A DNA stretch of 64,000 bases from Isoptericola croceus (GCF_029382255.1 NZ_JARLLG010000014.1:20757-84756); one strand, 5' to 3'. Positions 31,063-41,049 are shown, counted from the first letter of the stretch. Notes: generated from the letters alone by a model not told the origin. A program made the numbers and translations.

Positions 31063-31644
31063 GTGAGCGGAACCCGGCGTGAGGTGCCCGAACGGTTCGC
31101 GGCCGCCCTGGAGTCGCTGCGCGGTCGTCGCCTGCGGCCGGAGGTCCGGCTCGTCGAGATCCCCGGCCCGCAGCGGGTGGCCCCCTTCTCCCTGGCCCTC
31201 GAGGGCGAGGTGATGGTCGACGACGACGAGATCGCCACGGGCCGGTTCGTCGGCCTGCACGACCCGGACGGTCAGGAGGCGTGGCGCGGCGACTTCCGGG
31301 TCGTGACGCTGGTGCGCACCCGGCTCGAGGCCGAGCTCGCGACCGAGGAGATGCTCGGTGACGTCGCCTGGACGTGGGTGACCGAGAACCTCGAGACCGC
31401 CGGGGTCGGTGCGGTGGCGGCCGGCGGGACGGTCACCCGGGTGCTCTCGCAGAGCTATGGCGAGCTCGCCGCCACGCCTGCTGCCGTCGACCTCGAGATC
31501 CGGGCGTCGTGGACCCCCACGGACACCGATCTCGGCGCGCACCTGGAGGTCTGGGCGGACCTCATGTCGACGGCGGGAGGGCTGCCCCCGCTGCCGGACG
31601 GCGTGACGGCGCTCGACGTGCGGCGCCGTACCGTAGGCCCATGA
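31063..31644 (+). CDS. DUF3000 family protein
   Basis: The 193-residue protein has the conserved core RRLRPEVRLVEIPGPQRVAP then FSLALEGEV, then ATGRFVGLHDPDGQEAWRGD, as in the actinobacterial DUF3000 family. Its function is unknown. In Mycobacterium the homologue precedes an RNase D gene, as here, where its stop overlaps the RNase D start (ATGA). The GTG at 31063 is the family start. Confidence 0.87.
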   Translation: MSGTRREVPERFAAALESLRGRRLRPEVRLVEIPGPQRVAPFSLALEGEVMVDDDEIATGRFVGLHDPDGQEAWRGDFRVVTLVRTRLEAELATEEMLGDVAWTWVTENLETAGVGAVAAGGTVTRVLSQSYGELAATPAAVDLEIRASWTPTDTDLGAHLEVWADLMSTAGGLPPLPDGVTALDVRRRTVGP

Positions 31645-32876
31645 GCGCTGCCCTCCCCGCCGATGCCGCCGACGACGTCGAGATCGCCCCGCTGACCGAA
31701 CCGGCCGACGGCGTGGGTCGCGTGGTGGACACCCCCGCGGCGTTCGAGCGCGTCGTGGCGGCCTTCGCGGCCGGGTCCGGGCCGGTGGCCGCGGATGCGG
31801 AGCGAGCGTCCGGCTACCGCTACGGCCAGGCCACCTACCTGGTCCAGGTCCGCCGCGAGGGTGCGGGCACCGCACTGATCGATCCGGTGCCGCTGCCGGA
31901 CCTCTCCGCCCTGGGCGACGCCGTCGGTGCCGCCGAGTGGGTGCTGCACGCCGCCTCGCAGGACCTGCCCGGGCTCGCCGAGCACGGGCTGCGGCCCGCG
32001 CGGGTGTTCGACACCGAGCTCGCCGCCCGGCTCCTCGGGATGCCGCGGGTGGGCCTCGCAGCGGTCGTGGCGGACACGCTGGGCCTGGGGCTGGCCAAGG
32101 AGCACTCGGCCGTGGACTGGTCGACGCGACCGCTGCCGGAGGACTGGCTGCGCTACGCCGCGCTGGACGTCGAGGTGCTCGTGGACGTCCGGGACGTCCT
32201 CGCGGCGCGCCTCGCGGACGCCGGCAAGAGCGAGTGGGCAGCCCAGGAGTTCGAGCACGTCCGCACCCTGCCTCCCCCCGCGCCGCGCGTGGAGCCTTGG
32301 CGTCGCACCTCGGGCACCCACACGGTCAAGGGCCGCCGGCGCCTCGCCGTCGTCCGTGGGCTCTGGGAGGCCCGGGAGGCCAACGCCCGGCAGCGCGACG
32401 TCTCCCCCGGCCGGGTCCTGCCGGACCGCGCGATCATCGCGGCCGCCAAGGCGCTGCCGCGCAGCGTGCCGCAGCTGGTGGCCCTGCCGGAGTTCGCGAC
32501 GAAGGGTGCCCGACGGCGGGCGGCGGCCTGGCAGCACGCGATCGACGCCGCGCTCGCCCTCGACGAGGACGCGCTGCCCTCGACACGCGGTCCCCGCACG
32601 GACGCCCCGCCCCCGCCGCGCACCTGGGGCGACCGAGACCCGGTCGCAGCGCGCCGGCTCGCCGCGGCGCGCGAGATCGTGTCGCAGCTTGCCGACGAGC
32701 ACGCCGTCCCGGCGGAGAACCTCCTGCAGCCGGATGCGCTGCGGCGCGTGTGCTGGACTCCTCCCGAGCCGACCGGCGCGGCGGAGATCGCCGAGTTCCT
32801 CCGTGACCGCCGGGCTCGCGAGTGGCAGGTGAAGCTGGTGGCCGAACGGCTGGCCGAGGCTTTCGCCACCGCCTGA
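31641..32876 (+). CDS. rnd: Ribonuclease D (3'-5' exonuclease with HRDC domain)
   Basis: The 411-residue protein carries the DEDD exonuclease, VAADAERASGYRYGQATYLV with D-x-E, LHAASQDLPGL, and DWLRYAALDVEVLVDVRDVL with the Y-x3-D motif. An HRDC-type helical domain follows around GRVLPDRAIIAAAKALPRSV. RNase D trims tRNA and other stable RNA 3' ends. It is translationally coupled to the upstream DUF3000 gene. Confidence 0.9.
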   Translation: MSAALPADAADDVEIAPLTEPADGVGRVVDTPAAFERVVAAFAAGSGPVAADAERASGYRYGQATYLVQVRREGAGTALIDPVPLPDLSALGDAVGAAEWVLHAASQDLPGLAEHGLRPARVFDTELAARLLGMPRVGLAAVVADTLGLGLAKEHSAVDWSTRPLPEDWLRYAALDVEVLVDVRDVLAARLADAGKSEWAAQEFEHVRTLPPPAPRVEPWRRTSGTHTVKGRRRLAVVRGLWEAREANARQRDVSPGRVLPDRAIIAAAKALPRSVPQLVALPEFATKGARRRAAAWQHAIDAALALDEDALPSTRGPRTDAPPPPRTWGDRDPVAARRLAAAREIVSQLADEHAVPAENLLQPDALRRVCWTPPEPTGAAEIAEFLRDRRAREWQVKLVAERLAEAFATA

Positions 32877-33058
32877 CGGATGCCCCAGGGGTGCTCGTCG
32901 AGCAGCGGGAAGCCCTGATACCGGGTCTCAGATGGTCTATGCTGTTCCCGGTACCCGCGGTAGCGTGTACCTGAGCCCCCGGAGCGACCCTCCGCCGGCT
33001 CTGAGCGACGATGCTCCCGGCACCGTCGGAACCGACCACCGCAACGGACGGAGCTGCC

Positions 33059-34330
33059 ATGACCGTGGCCACCCAGGCCCCCGGCACGACCCGCGACCCA
33101 GCCCGACGCGCGCTGCGCGACGTCGTCTTCGTCGAGGGCGTGCGCACCCCCTTCGGCAAGGCCCGACCCGACGGTCTCCTCGCCGAGACCCGCGCCGACG
33201 ACCTGGTCGTCAAGGCCCTGCGCGAGCTGCTCCGTCGACACCCCGGGCTCCCCCTCGAGCGGATCGACGAGGTCGCGATCGCGGCGACCACCCAGCAGGG
33301 CGACCAGGGGCTCACCCTCGGCCGCACGGTGGGCCTCCTGGCCGGCCTGCCGCACTCGGTGCCCGGGTACGCGATCGACCGGATGTGCGCCGGAGCGATG
33401 ACCGCGGTGACGGCCACGTCCTCGAGCATCGCCGTCGGGGCGGCGGACGTCGTCGTCGCCGGCGGGGTGGAGCACATGGGCCGCCACCCGATGGGCCTCG
33501 ACGCCGACCCCAACCCCCGGTTCCTCGCCGAGAAGCTGGTCGACCCCGCGGCGCTCAACATGGGCGTCACCGCGGAGAACCTGCACGACAAGTTCCCGCA
33601 CCTGACCAAGGAGCGGGCCGACGCGTACGCGGTCGACACCCAGGCCAAGTACGCCAAGGCCGTGGCGAACGGCGACATCGGGCCCGAGATCGTGCCCGTC
33701 GCCGTCCGCTCGGCCGAGCAGGGCTGGGGCCTGGCCACCACCGACGAGCTCCCCCGTCCCGGCACCACCGTCGAGGGCATCGCCGAGCTCAAGACCCCGT
33801 TCCGTCCCGGCGGCCGCGTCACGGCCGGCAACGCCTCGCCGCTCACGGACGGCGCCACCGTCTCGCTGCTCGCGGCGGGCGAGACCGCCGACGAGCTGGG
33901 CCTGCCCGCCGCCATGCGCCTGGTCTCCTACGCCTTCGCCGGCGTCCCGGCCGAGATCATGGGCTACGGCCCCGTACCGGCGACCGACAAGGCGCTCGCC
34001 CAGGCAGGCCTGAGCATCGACGACATCGGCCTGTTCGAGATCAACGAGGCGTTCGCCGTCCAGGTGCTCAGCTTCCTGGACCACTACGGCATCGCTGACG
34101 ACGACGAGCGCGTCAACCGCTACGGCGGCGCGATCGCGGTCGGCCACCCCCTGGCCGGCTCGGGCGTACGACTCATGACCCAGCTCGCCCGGCAGTTCGC
34201 CCAGCACCCCGAGGTCCGCTACGGGATCACCACGATGTGCGTCGGACTCGGCCAGGGCGGCACCGTCGTCTGGGAGAACCCGCACCACGCCGACTACTCG
34301 GGCCACGTCCCGGCCACCACGGAGGGCTGA
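33059..34330 (+). CDS. fadA: Acetyl-CoA C-acyltransferase (thiolase)
   Basis: The 423-residue thiolase has the acylation Cys in IDRMCAGAMTAVTATS, the GGVEHMGRHPMG loop, INEAFAVQVLSFLDH, NRYGGAIAVGHPLAGSGVRL with the catalytic His, and the second Cys in TTMCVGLGQGGTVVW. It cleaves 3-ketoacyl-CoA in beta-oxidation. It starts at ATG 33059, five nucleotides separate it from the fadB-like gene, and together they form the trifunctional oxidation pair. A 182-nt leader separates it from RNase D. Confidence 0.94.
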   Translation: MTVATQAPGTTRDPARRALRDVVFVEGVRTPFGKARPDGLLAETRADDLVVKALRELLRRHPGLPLERIDEVAIAATTQQGDQGLTLGRTVGLLAGLPHSVPGYAIDRMCAGAMTAVTATSSSIAVGAADVVVAGGVEHMGRHPMGLDADPNPRFLAEKLVDPAALNMGVTAENLHDKFPHLTKERADAYAVDTQAKYAKAVANGDIGPEIVPVAVRSAEQGWGLATTDELPRPGTTVEGIAELKTPFRPGGRVTAGNASPLTDGATVSLLAAGETADELGLPAAMRLVSYAFAGVPAEIMGYGPVPATDKALAQAGLSIDDIGLFEINEAFAVQVLSFLDHYGIADDDERVNRYGGAIAVGHPLAGSGVRLMTQLARQFAQHPEVRYGITTMCVGLGQGGTVVWENPHHADYSGHVPATTEG

Positions 34331-34335
34331 GCACC

Positions 34336-36492
34336 ATGACCGAGAACACCCCGACCGAGAACTCCTCGGCGCGCGCCGAGCGCGTCACCCACTCCCTGGT
34401 CCGCGACGTGACACTGCCCGGCGACGGCGGCACGCTGGCGCTCGTCACCCTCGACAACGGGCTCGACCACACCAAGCCGAGCACCCTCGGCCCGCAGGGC
34501 ATGGCGGAGCTCACGGCCGCGCTGACCACGTTGCAGTCGCGCGCCGCGGCCGGCGAGATCGCCGGCGTCGCCATCACCGGCAAGCCCTACTTCCTCGCGG
34601 CCGGGGCGGACCTGCTGCAGGTCTCGACGGTCACCTCGCACGACCAGGCGCTCGAGCTGGGTCGCGGCGGGCACGCCGCCTACGAGCTGCTGCACACCAT
34701 GGGCGTACCGACGTTCGCGTTCGTCAACGGGCTCGCGCTCGGCGGCGGCCTCGAGGTGGCCCTGAACTGCGACTACCGCTCCGTCGCGTCCGACGCCGCC
34801 GCGCTCGGCCTGCCCGAGACCGGCCTCGGCCTCGTCCCGGGCTGGGGCGGCGCCTACCTCGTACCGCGCCTGGTCGGCATCGAGAAGGCCGTCGACGTGC
34901 TGCTCACCCGCCCGGCGGCGAACAAGCCGTTCAAGCCGGCCGAGGCGCTGGAGATCGGCCTCGTCGACGAGCTGTTCGAGGCCGCGGACTTCCTCGAGCG
35001 CTCGGTCGACTGGGCCGCCCGCGTGCTGCGCGGCGAGGTGACGCCCGCCCGGCGCGAGCTCGACCCGCAGCCCGTGTGGGACGCCGTCGTCCACGGCACC
35101 CGCGAGCGCCTCGACGCGCTGATCGCCGGGTCGCGGCCCGCGCCGTACCGAGCGCTGGACCTGCTCGCGCTGGGTCCCGACGTCACCCGGGCCGAGGCCT
35201 TCGCCGCCGAGGACGAGGCGCTGGCCGACCTCATCATGAGCGACGAGATGCGTGCGAGCGTCTACGCGTTCCAGCTCACCTCCGCCGGGAAGAAGCCGGC
35301 CGGCGCGCCGTCGAAGGACCTCGCCCGGCCCGTGACCCGGGTCGGCATCGTCGGGGCCGGGCTCATGGCCGCGCAGATCGCGCTGCTGGTCTCCCAGCGG
35401 CTCGGGGTGCCCGTGGTCATGCGCGACCTGGACACCGAGCGCGTCGAGAAGGGCCTGGGTTTCGTCAAGGCCACCGTGGACAAGCTCGTCGGTCGGGGCC
35501 GGATGAAGCCGGAGGTCGGGATGCGGATCGTCGCGAGCGTCTCGGGCACCACCGAGATCACCGACCTCGCCTCGTGCGACGTGGTGATCGAGGCGGTCAC
35601 CGAGGTCATGGGCCTGAAGAAGAAGGTGTTCGCCGAGCTCGAGGAGATCGTCGGCGAGGACACGATCCTGGCGACCAACACCTCGGCGCTGTCGATCACC
35701 GAGATGGCCTCGGACCTGCGCCACCCGGAGCGCGTGGTGGGCATCCACTTCTTCAACCCGGTGGCTCAGATGCCGCTGGTCGAGGTGGTCCGTGCCGAGC
35801 GCACCTCCGACGAGGCGCTGGCCACGGCGTTCGCGATCACCAAGAAGCTGCGCAAGACGGCGGTGCTGGTCAAGGACCGCCCGGGGTTCGTCGTCAACCG
35901 GCTGCTCGTGCTCGTCATGGGCAAGGTCGTCGAGGCCGTCGAGAACGGCACGTCGGTCGAGGTGGCCGACTCCGCGCTCGCACCGCTGGGCTTCCCGATG
36001 CCGACGTTCGAGCTGTTCGACCTGGTGGGCCCCGCCGTCGGGCTGCACGTGCTGACCTCCCTGCGCGAGGACCTCGGCGAGCGGTTCCCCCGCTCCCCCG
36101 GTCTGGAGAAGATCGTCGCGGACGGCACGCGCGTGGTGCTCGACGCCCCGGCCCCCGGGCTGCACAAGCCCGTCGACCCCGCGATCCAGCCGGTGTTCGG
36201 CGAGGCGCTGCCCGCCGGCGCCGAGGGCCGTGCGGGCACCCCGGTGCTGGACGCCGCCGGGGTGCTGGACTCGGTGCTCACAGCGCTGACCGTGGAGATC
36301 GGGCACATGCTCTCCGAGGGCGTGGTGGCGGACCCGACCCAGATCGACCTGTGCATGATCCTGGGCGCCGGGTGGGGCTTCCACACCGGCGGCATCACGC
36401 CGTACCTGGACCGCACCGGGTACAGCGAGCGCGTCCTCGGGCGGCGCATCCTGCCCGACGGCGTCGCCAACGTCCCCGGGAACGTCGCCTGA
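34336..36492 (+). CDS. fadB: 3-hydroxyacyl-CoA dehydrogenase / enoyl-CoA hydratase fusion
   Basis: The 718-residue protein has an N-terminal crotonase domain (GVAITGKPYFLAAGADLLQV, AFVNGLALGGGLEVALNCDY, ETGLGLVPGWGGAYLVPRLV) and from about residue 330 an NAD-binding 3-hydroxyacyl-CoA dehydrogenase (RVGIVGAGLMAAQIALLVSQ, VVGIHFFNPVAQMPLVEVVR). It performs hydration and oxidation in beta-oxidation with the upstream thiolase. A hairpin at 36525-36559 probably terminates the operon. Confidence 0.94.
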   Translation: MTENTPTENSSARAERVTHSLVRDVTLPGDGGTLALVTLDNGLDHTKPSTLGPQGMAELTAALTTLQSRAAAGEIAGVAITGKPYFLAAGADLLQVSTVTSHDQALELGRGGHAAYELLHTMGVPTFAFVNGLALGGGLEVALNCDYRSVASDAAALGLPETGLGLVPGWGGAYLVPRLVGIEKAVDVLLTRPAANKPFKPAEALEIGLVDELFEAADFLERSVDWAARVLRGEVTPARRELDPQPVWDAVVHGTRERLDALIAGSRPAPYRALDLLALGPDVTRAEAFAAEDEALADLIMSDEMRASVYAFQLTSAGKKPAGAPSKDLARPVTRVGIVGAGLMAAQIALLVSQRLGVPVVMRDLDTERVEKGLGFVKATVDKLVGRGRMKPEVGMRIVASVSGTTEITDLASCDVVIEAVTEVMGLKKKVFAELEEIVGEDTILATNTSALSITEMASDLRHPERVVGIHFFNPVAQMPLVEVVRAERTSDEALATAFAITKKLRKTAVLVKDRPGFVVNRLLVLVMGKVVEAVENGTSVEVADSALAPLGFPMPTFELFDLVGPAVGLHVLTSLREDLGERFPRSPGLEKIVADGTRVVLDAPAPGLHKPVDPAIQPVFGEALPAGAEGRAGTPVLDAAGVLDSVLTALTVEIGHMLSEGVVADPTQIDLCMILGAGWGFHTGGITPYLDRTGYSERVLGRRILPDGVANVPGNVA

Positions 36493-36524
36493 CAGCTGAC
36501 ACCTCCTCGCCCGGGGAGCACGCA

Positions 36525-36559
36525 CGGTGGCCGGTCCCGACGTTGGGGGCCGGCCACCG
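36525..36559 (+). terminator. Terminator after fadAB
   Basis: The arms cggtggccgg and ccggccaccg form a 10-bp perfect stem with a 15-nt loop, 33 nt after the fadB stop. Confidence 0.7.
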
Positions 36560-36644
36560 GCGTCTCCACGCCGGCCTGCGCCACACTGCATCGCCGCACA
36601 CCGATGACGTCGTCCTTGCGACCCGAGCAACTAGGCTGGCTGGC

Positions 36645-37274
36645 GTGAGCAGCCACGGAGGGACCCCCGTCAAGACCGTCGCCGAGCTCGAGGAGCACGT
36701 GGGAATCCCGCTCCCCCGCGTGCGCGACAAGGTGGACGACCGGCTGCGGGAGGACCACCGGCGATGGATCGCCGAGAGCCCGCTGTGCTTCCTCGCCACC
36801 GCCGACGCCGACGGTCGTGCCGACGTCTCGCCCAAGGGTGACCCCGCCGGATTCGTGCACGTGCTCGACGACGCCACGATCGCCGTCCCGGACAGGCCTG
36901 GCAACCGGCGAGTCGACGGGTTCCGCAACGTGCTCACCAACCCAGAGGTCGCCCTGGTCTTCGTCGTACCCGGCCGCGGTGACACGTTGCGCGTTAACGG
37001 CACCGCCCGGCTCCTGCGCGACGTGCCCTACGCGGAGCAGATGCAGGTCAAGGGGCACGTCCCGTCGCTCGTCCTGGAGGTGAGCGTCCGCGAGGTGTTC
37101 ATGCACTGCGCCAAGGCATTCCTCCGCTCACGCACGTGGGACCCGGGGTCGTGGGCTCCGGATGCCGTCCCGCGGCGGGCCGTGCTGGCACATCGGCTGG
37201 AGTCGACCGACGTCCCGCTGGCCACGCTCGACGAGCACTACGGTCCGGCCTATGCCGAACGGCTCTACGGCTGA
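36645..37274 (+). CDS. Pyridoxamine 5'-phosphate oxidase family protein
   Basis: The 209-residue protein belongs to the PNPOx-like split-barrel group. It shows WIAESPLCFLATADADGRAD then VSPKGDPAGFV, GNRRVDGFRNVLTNPEVALV and FVVPGRGDTLRVNGTARLL, the pattern of the MSMEG_1061-type flavin or F420-binding proteins. The GTG at 36645 gives the start VSSHGGTPVKTVAELEEHVG. It stands alone between a terminator and a convergent HAD gene. Confidence 0.85.
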   Translation: MSSHGGTPVKTVAELEEHVGIPLPRVRDKVDDRLREDHRRWIAESPLCFLATADADGRADVSPKGDPAGFVHVLDDATIAVPDRPGNRRVDGFRNVLTNPEVALVFVVPGRGDTLRVNGTARLLRDVPYAEQMQVKGHVPSLVLEVSVREVFMHCAKAFLRSRTWDPGSWAPDAVPRRAVLAHRLESTDVPLATLDEHYGPAYAERLYG

Positions 37275-37399
37275 GTCCCGCGGGCCGGACCGGGCTGAAG
37301 CGTGAGGTTCGGTGACGCCGCCCGCTGCCGACGTCGTGGAACGTCCCCCGTCAGCCGGCCATGCGTGAAGCAGCGCTACGTCAGGCGGTCCCGACGGTC

Positions 37400-38059
37400 T
37401 CAGCGCCGGTGCGCCGGCGAGGCCGCGAGCGCCACGACGTCGCGGGTGGTCCCCGCCACGACGTCCGGCCGGCGGCCGCCCGACCACGCCCGGCCGTGGG
37501 ACACCCACCCGGTGCGGGTGCCGGCGGCACGGCCGACCGCGACGTCGGCGTGGGCGGCGTCGCCGATCATCCAGACGTCGCGCCGGTCGACGTCGGCCGC
37601 CCCCAGCCGCTCCAGGGCGATCTCGACGATCTGCGGGTCGGGCTTGGCCACGCCCTCCTCCCCCGAGACGACGATCGCGTCGACGTGCGGCTCGACGTCG
37701 CAGCGGGCGATCTTGCCACGCTGCTGGGCGGGATCACCGTTGGTCACGACGCCGACGGCGTGACCGGCGCCGCGCAGCACGTCCAGCGCGTCGAGGACCG
37801 CGGGGTAGGCCTGCACGTGGTCGCGGATCCCGGCGCGGAAGTACTCGATGGTCGCCGCGACGTCGTCGGTCAGGCCGAGGCGCTCGATGACGACCCGTGC
37901 GAGGTCTGCCTTGCGGGAGAAGCCGCCGTCGTCGGCGGCGATGATCGCGGCGAGGTCCGCCCCGTCGCCTCCGTGGTCGGCGACGGCCTTGCTCGCCCAG
38001 GCCGCGAAGGCGGCGTCGCGGTCCACGAGGGTGTTGTCGAGGTCGAACAGCCAGATCAC
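37400..38059 (-). CDS. HAD superfamily hydrolase
   Basis: The 219-residue protein starts at GTG 38059 as IWLFDLDNTLVDRDAAFAAW, containing the D-x-D-x-T nucleophile motif. GHAVGVVTNGDPAQQRGKIA is motif II, GVAKPDPQIVEIAL motif III and VWMIGDAAHADVAVGRAAGT motif IV. It is a phosphatase-type HAD of subfamily IA with unknown substrate. The 37275-37399 gap to the convergent PPOX gene shows no clear feature. Confidence 0.88.
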   Translation of the reverse strand: MIWLFDLDNTLVDRDAAFAAWASKAVADHGGDGADLAAIIAADDGGFSRKADLARVVIERLGLTDDVAATIEYFRAGIRDHVQAYPAVLDALDVLRGAGHAVGVVTNGDPAQQRGKIARCDVEPHVDAIVVSGEEGVAKPDPQIVEIALERLGAADVDRRDVWMIGDAAHADVAVGRAAGTRTGWVSHGRAWSGGRRPDVVAGTTRDVVALAASPAHRR

Positions 38060-38301
38060 CCCCGTACGCTACCGACCCGGGTCCTGGTAGGGCGCGGCGG
38101 TCCGGAGTATGGTCGGAGCTGGGCGGCGCGTTCCGCCTCACCTCCGGACCGGCGCTCGCGCCGTCGGGACCACCGTGCCGAGCACGGCGGTGGGGGCAAA
38201 GGGGACCTCGTGTGCTCGACGCGTCGGCCAGGACGTCCGTGTTCCGGCGCGGCACCGTGGGCGCGAGCCGCAGGTGACGCGCCTCGAGCACAGGAGTCCT
38301 C

Positions 38302-38997
38302 ATGACCTCCCACGAGTCGTTCAAGCGCCGCGTCCGCGAGCGCATGTCCCGTACCGGCGAGCGCTACGCCGCCGCACGGCGCGCCCTGCTCCCGGCGCCA
38401 CCGCCGTCGGACGCCGCGCCCGGCTGGGTCAGCCGGCCGGAGGCGTCCGACGCGACGATCAAGAAGAACACCGGCCACGGCTGGGACGAGTGGGTCTCGA
38501 TCATCGACGACGGTCCGGGGCGCTCCGCCGGGCACACCGAGATCGCCGCCTGGGTGGCCGAGCACCACGACGTGTCCGGCTGGTGGGCGCAGTCCGTCAC
38601 GGTCGGCTACGAGCGGATCACGGGGATCCGCCTGCCCGGTCAGATGCCAGACGGCACCTTCACCGTCAGCCGCTCCAGGACGCTGGACGTGGACCCGGAG
38701 ACGGTGCGTGCCCTGCTGCTGGACGACGGCGACCGCGCCGCCCTCGTGCCAGGGCTCACCCTGACGCTCCGTTCCCGGCCGGGCGTCAAGCAGCCCCGCT
38801 TCTCCGTCGCCGAGGTCGGCGCGCAGGACCCGGCCGAGCACGGCGTGCTCATGGTGTCCACCGACCCGGTGGGACAACGCACCCGGATGACGCTCACGCA
38901 CGAACGGCTGGCGTCACCCGCGGCGGCGGAGCACTGGCGGGGCTACTGGGGCGAATGGCTCGCGGCACTGGCCGCGTCCGAGGTGGCGGCCGGCTGA
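38302..38997 (+). CDS. DUF4287 domain-containing protein
   Basis: The 231-residue protein has a DUF4287-like segment, DATIKKNTGHGWDEWVSIID then HTEIAAWVAEHHDVSGWWAQ then SVTVGYERITG, and a C-terminal region (VSRSRTLDVDPETVRALLLD) that may adopt an SRPBCC-like fold. The N-terminus is basic. The function is unknown. Upstream, 38060-38301 shows no gene. Confidence 0.75.
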   Translation: MTSHESFKRRVRERMSRTGERYAAARRALLPAPPPSDAAPGWVSRPEASDATIKKNTGHGWDEWVSIIDDGPGRSAGHTEIAAWVAEHHDVSGWWAQSVTVGYERITGIRLPGQMPDGTFTVSRSRTLDVDPETVRALLLDDGDRAALVPGLTLTLRSRPGVKQPRFSVAEVGAQDPAEHGVLMVSTDPVGQRTRMTLTHERLASPAAAEHWRGYWGEWLAALAASEVAAG

Positions 38998-39016
38998 GGC
39001 GGGGAGCCGCCCGGTC

Positions 39017-39850
39017 CTACGGCCGCTCCGGGACGGGGCCGGGCGGCGCCTCGTCGACCTCGTCGAGCGCGCGGAGCACCGACGGCACGAGCGCCTGCGC
39101 GGTGCGCCGGTAGCCGAGCGCGCTCGGGTGGAAGCGATCCAGGCTGAACGCTTCCTCCGGGTGGTCGACGAAGAACGTCCCGACGACCTCGGCCAGCGAG
39201 ACGGGGTGCGCGCCCGCCGCCCGTGCCGCCACGGCCTGGGCGGCGGCGAGCTGCCGCGAGGCCCGGGCGCCCAGCGCACGCAACGGCTGCGGCACCGGCC
39301 GCAGGGCGCCCAGGTCGGGGCACGTGCCCACGACGGCGACGCTGCCGAGGCCGTGCAGCCGGTCGAGCGCCTCGACGAGATGCCGGACCGAGACGGCGGT
39401 GGGAACCCGGTGGGTGACATCGTTGCCGCCGACCACCACGACCGTGACGTCCGGCCGGTAGCCGTCGGGCAGCGTGTCGAGCTGCGCGGCGAGCGCGGCG
39501 GTCTCCGACCCGACCACGGCCGCCACCCGCAGCCGCACGGGACGGTGCAGCGCGGTCGCCACCCCCCGGGCGATCCTGGCGCCGAGCGTGTCCTTGCGCC
39601 GGTCGGCGCCCAGGCCGGCGGCGACCGAGTCACCGACGACCAGCAGGTCGAGCGGCTCGCCGCCGTACTTCTTGCGCCAGACGCGATCGGCGGCCAGGGG
39701 CTCCTCGCCGAGCGCCTTGCCGATCCGGCGACGTGCGAGCGCAGCCTGCCGACGCAGGAGCTCGACGGTGACGGCCGACGCCACGGCAGCGGCGAGAGCC
39801 GCGGCGAGGACGGCCACGGCTGTCCGTGATCGGGTCATGGTCCTGTTCAA
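39017..39850 (-). CDS. SGNH/GDSL hydrolase, membrane-anchored
   Basis: The 277-residue protein has an N-terminal anchor (TAVAVLAAALAAAVASAVTV) and the SGNH motifs: LLVVGDSVAAGLGAD (block I Ser), VVVVGGNDVTHRVP (block III Asn) and FSLDRFHPSALGYRRTAQ (Asp and His). The start is taken at the TTG at 39850 because AGGAGG lies at good spacing upstream; the ATG at 39838 is possible. It is probably an extracytoplasmic esterase or acyl-hydrolase. Confidence 0.86.
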   Translation of the reverse strand: MNRTMTRSRTAVAVLAAALAAAVASAVTVELLRRQAALARRRIGKALGEEPLAADRVWRKKYGGEPLDLLVVGDSVAAGLGADRRKDTLGARIARGVATALHRPVRLRVAAVVGSETAALAAQLDTLPDGYRPDVTVVVVGGNDVTHRVPTAVSVRHLVEALDRLHGLGSVAVVGTCPDLGALRPVPQPLRALGARASRQLAAAQAVAARAAGAHPVSLAEVVGTFFVDHPEEAFSLDRFHPSALGYRRTAQALVPSVLRALDEVDEAPPGPVPERP

Positions 39851-39941
39851 GCAGACCCTCCTGAACGGCCGGTGGCCGGACCGTGACGTGTCGACGTCGG
39901 TCCGCCGCGCGTCGGGGGCCGCGACGCACCATCATGCTCCC

Positions 39942-41042
39942 ATGACGAAGCCACGCACGATGGGTGTCGAGGAGGAGTTCCTCCTGGTGGGTCGGGACGG
40001 GTCACCGGTGGCGAAGGCACAGGCGGCGCTCGAGGCGTCGGGCTACGACGACCACGACGGCGGCACCGGCGCCCTGGAGCCTGAGTTCATGGAGGAGCAG
40101 CTCGAGACCGCCACCCACCCCCGCACGTCCCTCACGGATCTCGCCGCGGAGATCCGGGCCGGACGCGCCCGCGCCCAGGGCGCCGCGGACCACGTGGACG
40201 CCCAGGTCGTCGCGCTGGCCACGTCTCCCGCGACGTTCACCGGCACCACCGTCTCGCGGGTGCGGTACCAGGAGGCACGGCGCGTCTTCGGCATGACGGC
40301 TCGCGAACAGCTCACCTGCGGATGTCACGTGCACGTCGCGGTCCACGACGACGCGGAGGGCGTCGCCGTGATCGACCGGATCGGCCCGTGGCTCGCCACG
40401 GTGCTGGCGCTGAGCGCCAACTCACCGTTCTGGCAGGGCGAGGACACCGACTACGCGAGCTACCGCTCGCAGGTCTGGACACGATGGCCGACCGCGGGTC
40501 CGACCCGCCGGTTCCGCACGCCCGAGGCCTACCACGCGGCGGTCGAGGCGCTCGTGGCGACCGACACGATCCTCGACCAGAACATGGTGTTCTTCGACGC
40601 CCGCCTCTCCCCGAGGTACCCGACCGTCGAGGTCCGCGTGATGGACGTCTGTCTCGACCCGGACACCACCACACTGGTCGCCGCCCTGGTCCGGGGCCTC
40701 GTCGAGACCGCCGCCCGCGAGGCGGCCGACAACGGGAGGGCGGAGGACACCGACCCCGAGCTGCTGCGGACGGCGGCCTGGCGAGCGGGACGCTCCGGCC
40801 TCGCGGGAGACCTCGTCTCGCCGCTCACCTGGCGGCCGGCGCCCGCGCACGACGTCGTCGGGCAGCTCGTGACGCACGTGCGGGACGCGCTCGTGGACTC
40901 CGGCGACCTGGAGGTCGTGACCGACCTGCTCGGCCGGTTGTGGTCGACCGGCGGCGGTGCCGCCCAGCAGCGGGCCTGGTTCGCCGAGTCCGGCGACCTC
41001 CGCCGGGTCGTGGAACGCGCGGTCGAGGTCACCCACTCCTGA
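39942..41042 (+). CDS. Glutamate-cysteine ligase family 2 (YbdK-like carboxylate-amine ligase)
   Basis: The 366-residue protein begins with MGVEEEFLLVGRDGSPVAKA after five residues, the hallmark of the GCS2 family. It continues with LEPEFMEEQLETATHPRTSL, LTCGCHVHVAVHDDAEG and LSPRYPTVEVRVMDVCLDPD. YbdK has weak glutamate-cysteine ligase activity, and related actinobacterial proteins act in other amide-forming reactions. It is convergent with dxs, 7 nt apart. Confidence 0.88.
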   Translation: MTKPRTMGVEEEFLLVGRDGSPVAKAQAALEASGYDDHDGGTGALEPEFMEEQLETATHPRTSLTDLAAEIRAGRARAQGAADHVDAQVVALATSPATFTGTTVSRVRYQEARRVFGMTAREQLTCGCHVHVAVHDDAEGVAVIDRIGPWLATVLALSANSPFWQGEDTDYASYRSQVWTRWPTAGPTRRFRTPEAYHAAVEALVATDTILDQNMVFFDARLSPRYPTVEVRVMDVCLDPDTTTLVAALVRGLVETAAREAADNGRAEDTDPELLRTAAWRAGRSGLAGDLVSPLTWRPAPAHDVVGQLVTHVRDALVDSGDLEVVTDLLGRLWSTGGGAAQQRAWFAESGDLRRVVERAVEVTHS

Positions 41043-41049
41043 GGACGCG

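Noticed and set aside
34294-36630. A 778-residue minus-strand frame across fadB
   Set aside because: It is antisense to a clear beta-oxidation gene and shows only low-complexity composition.
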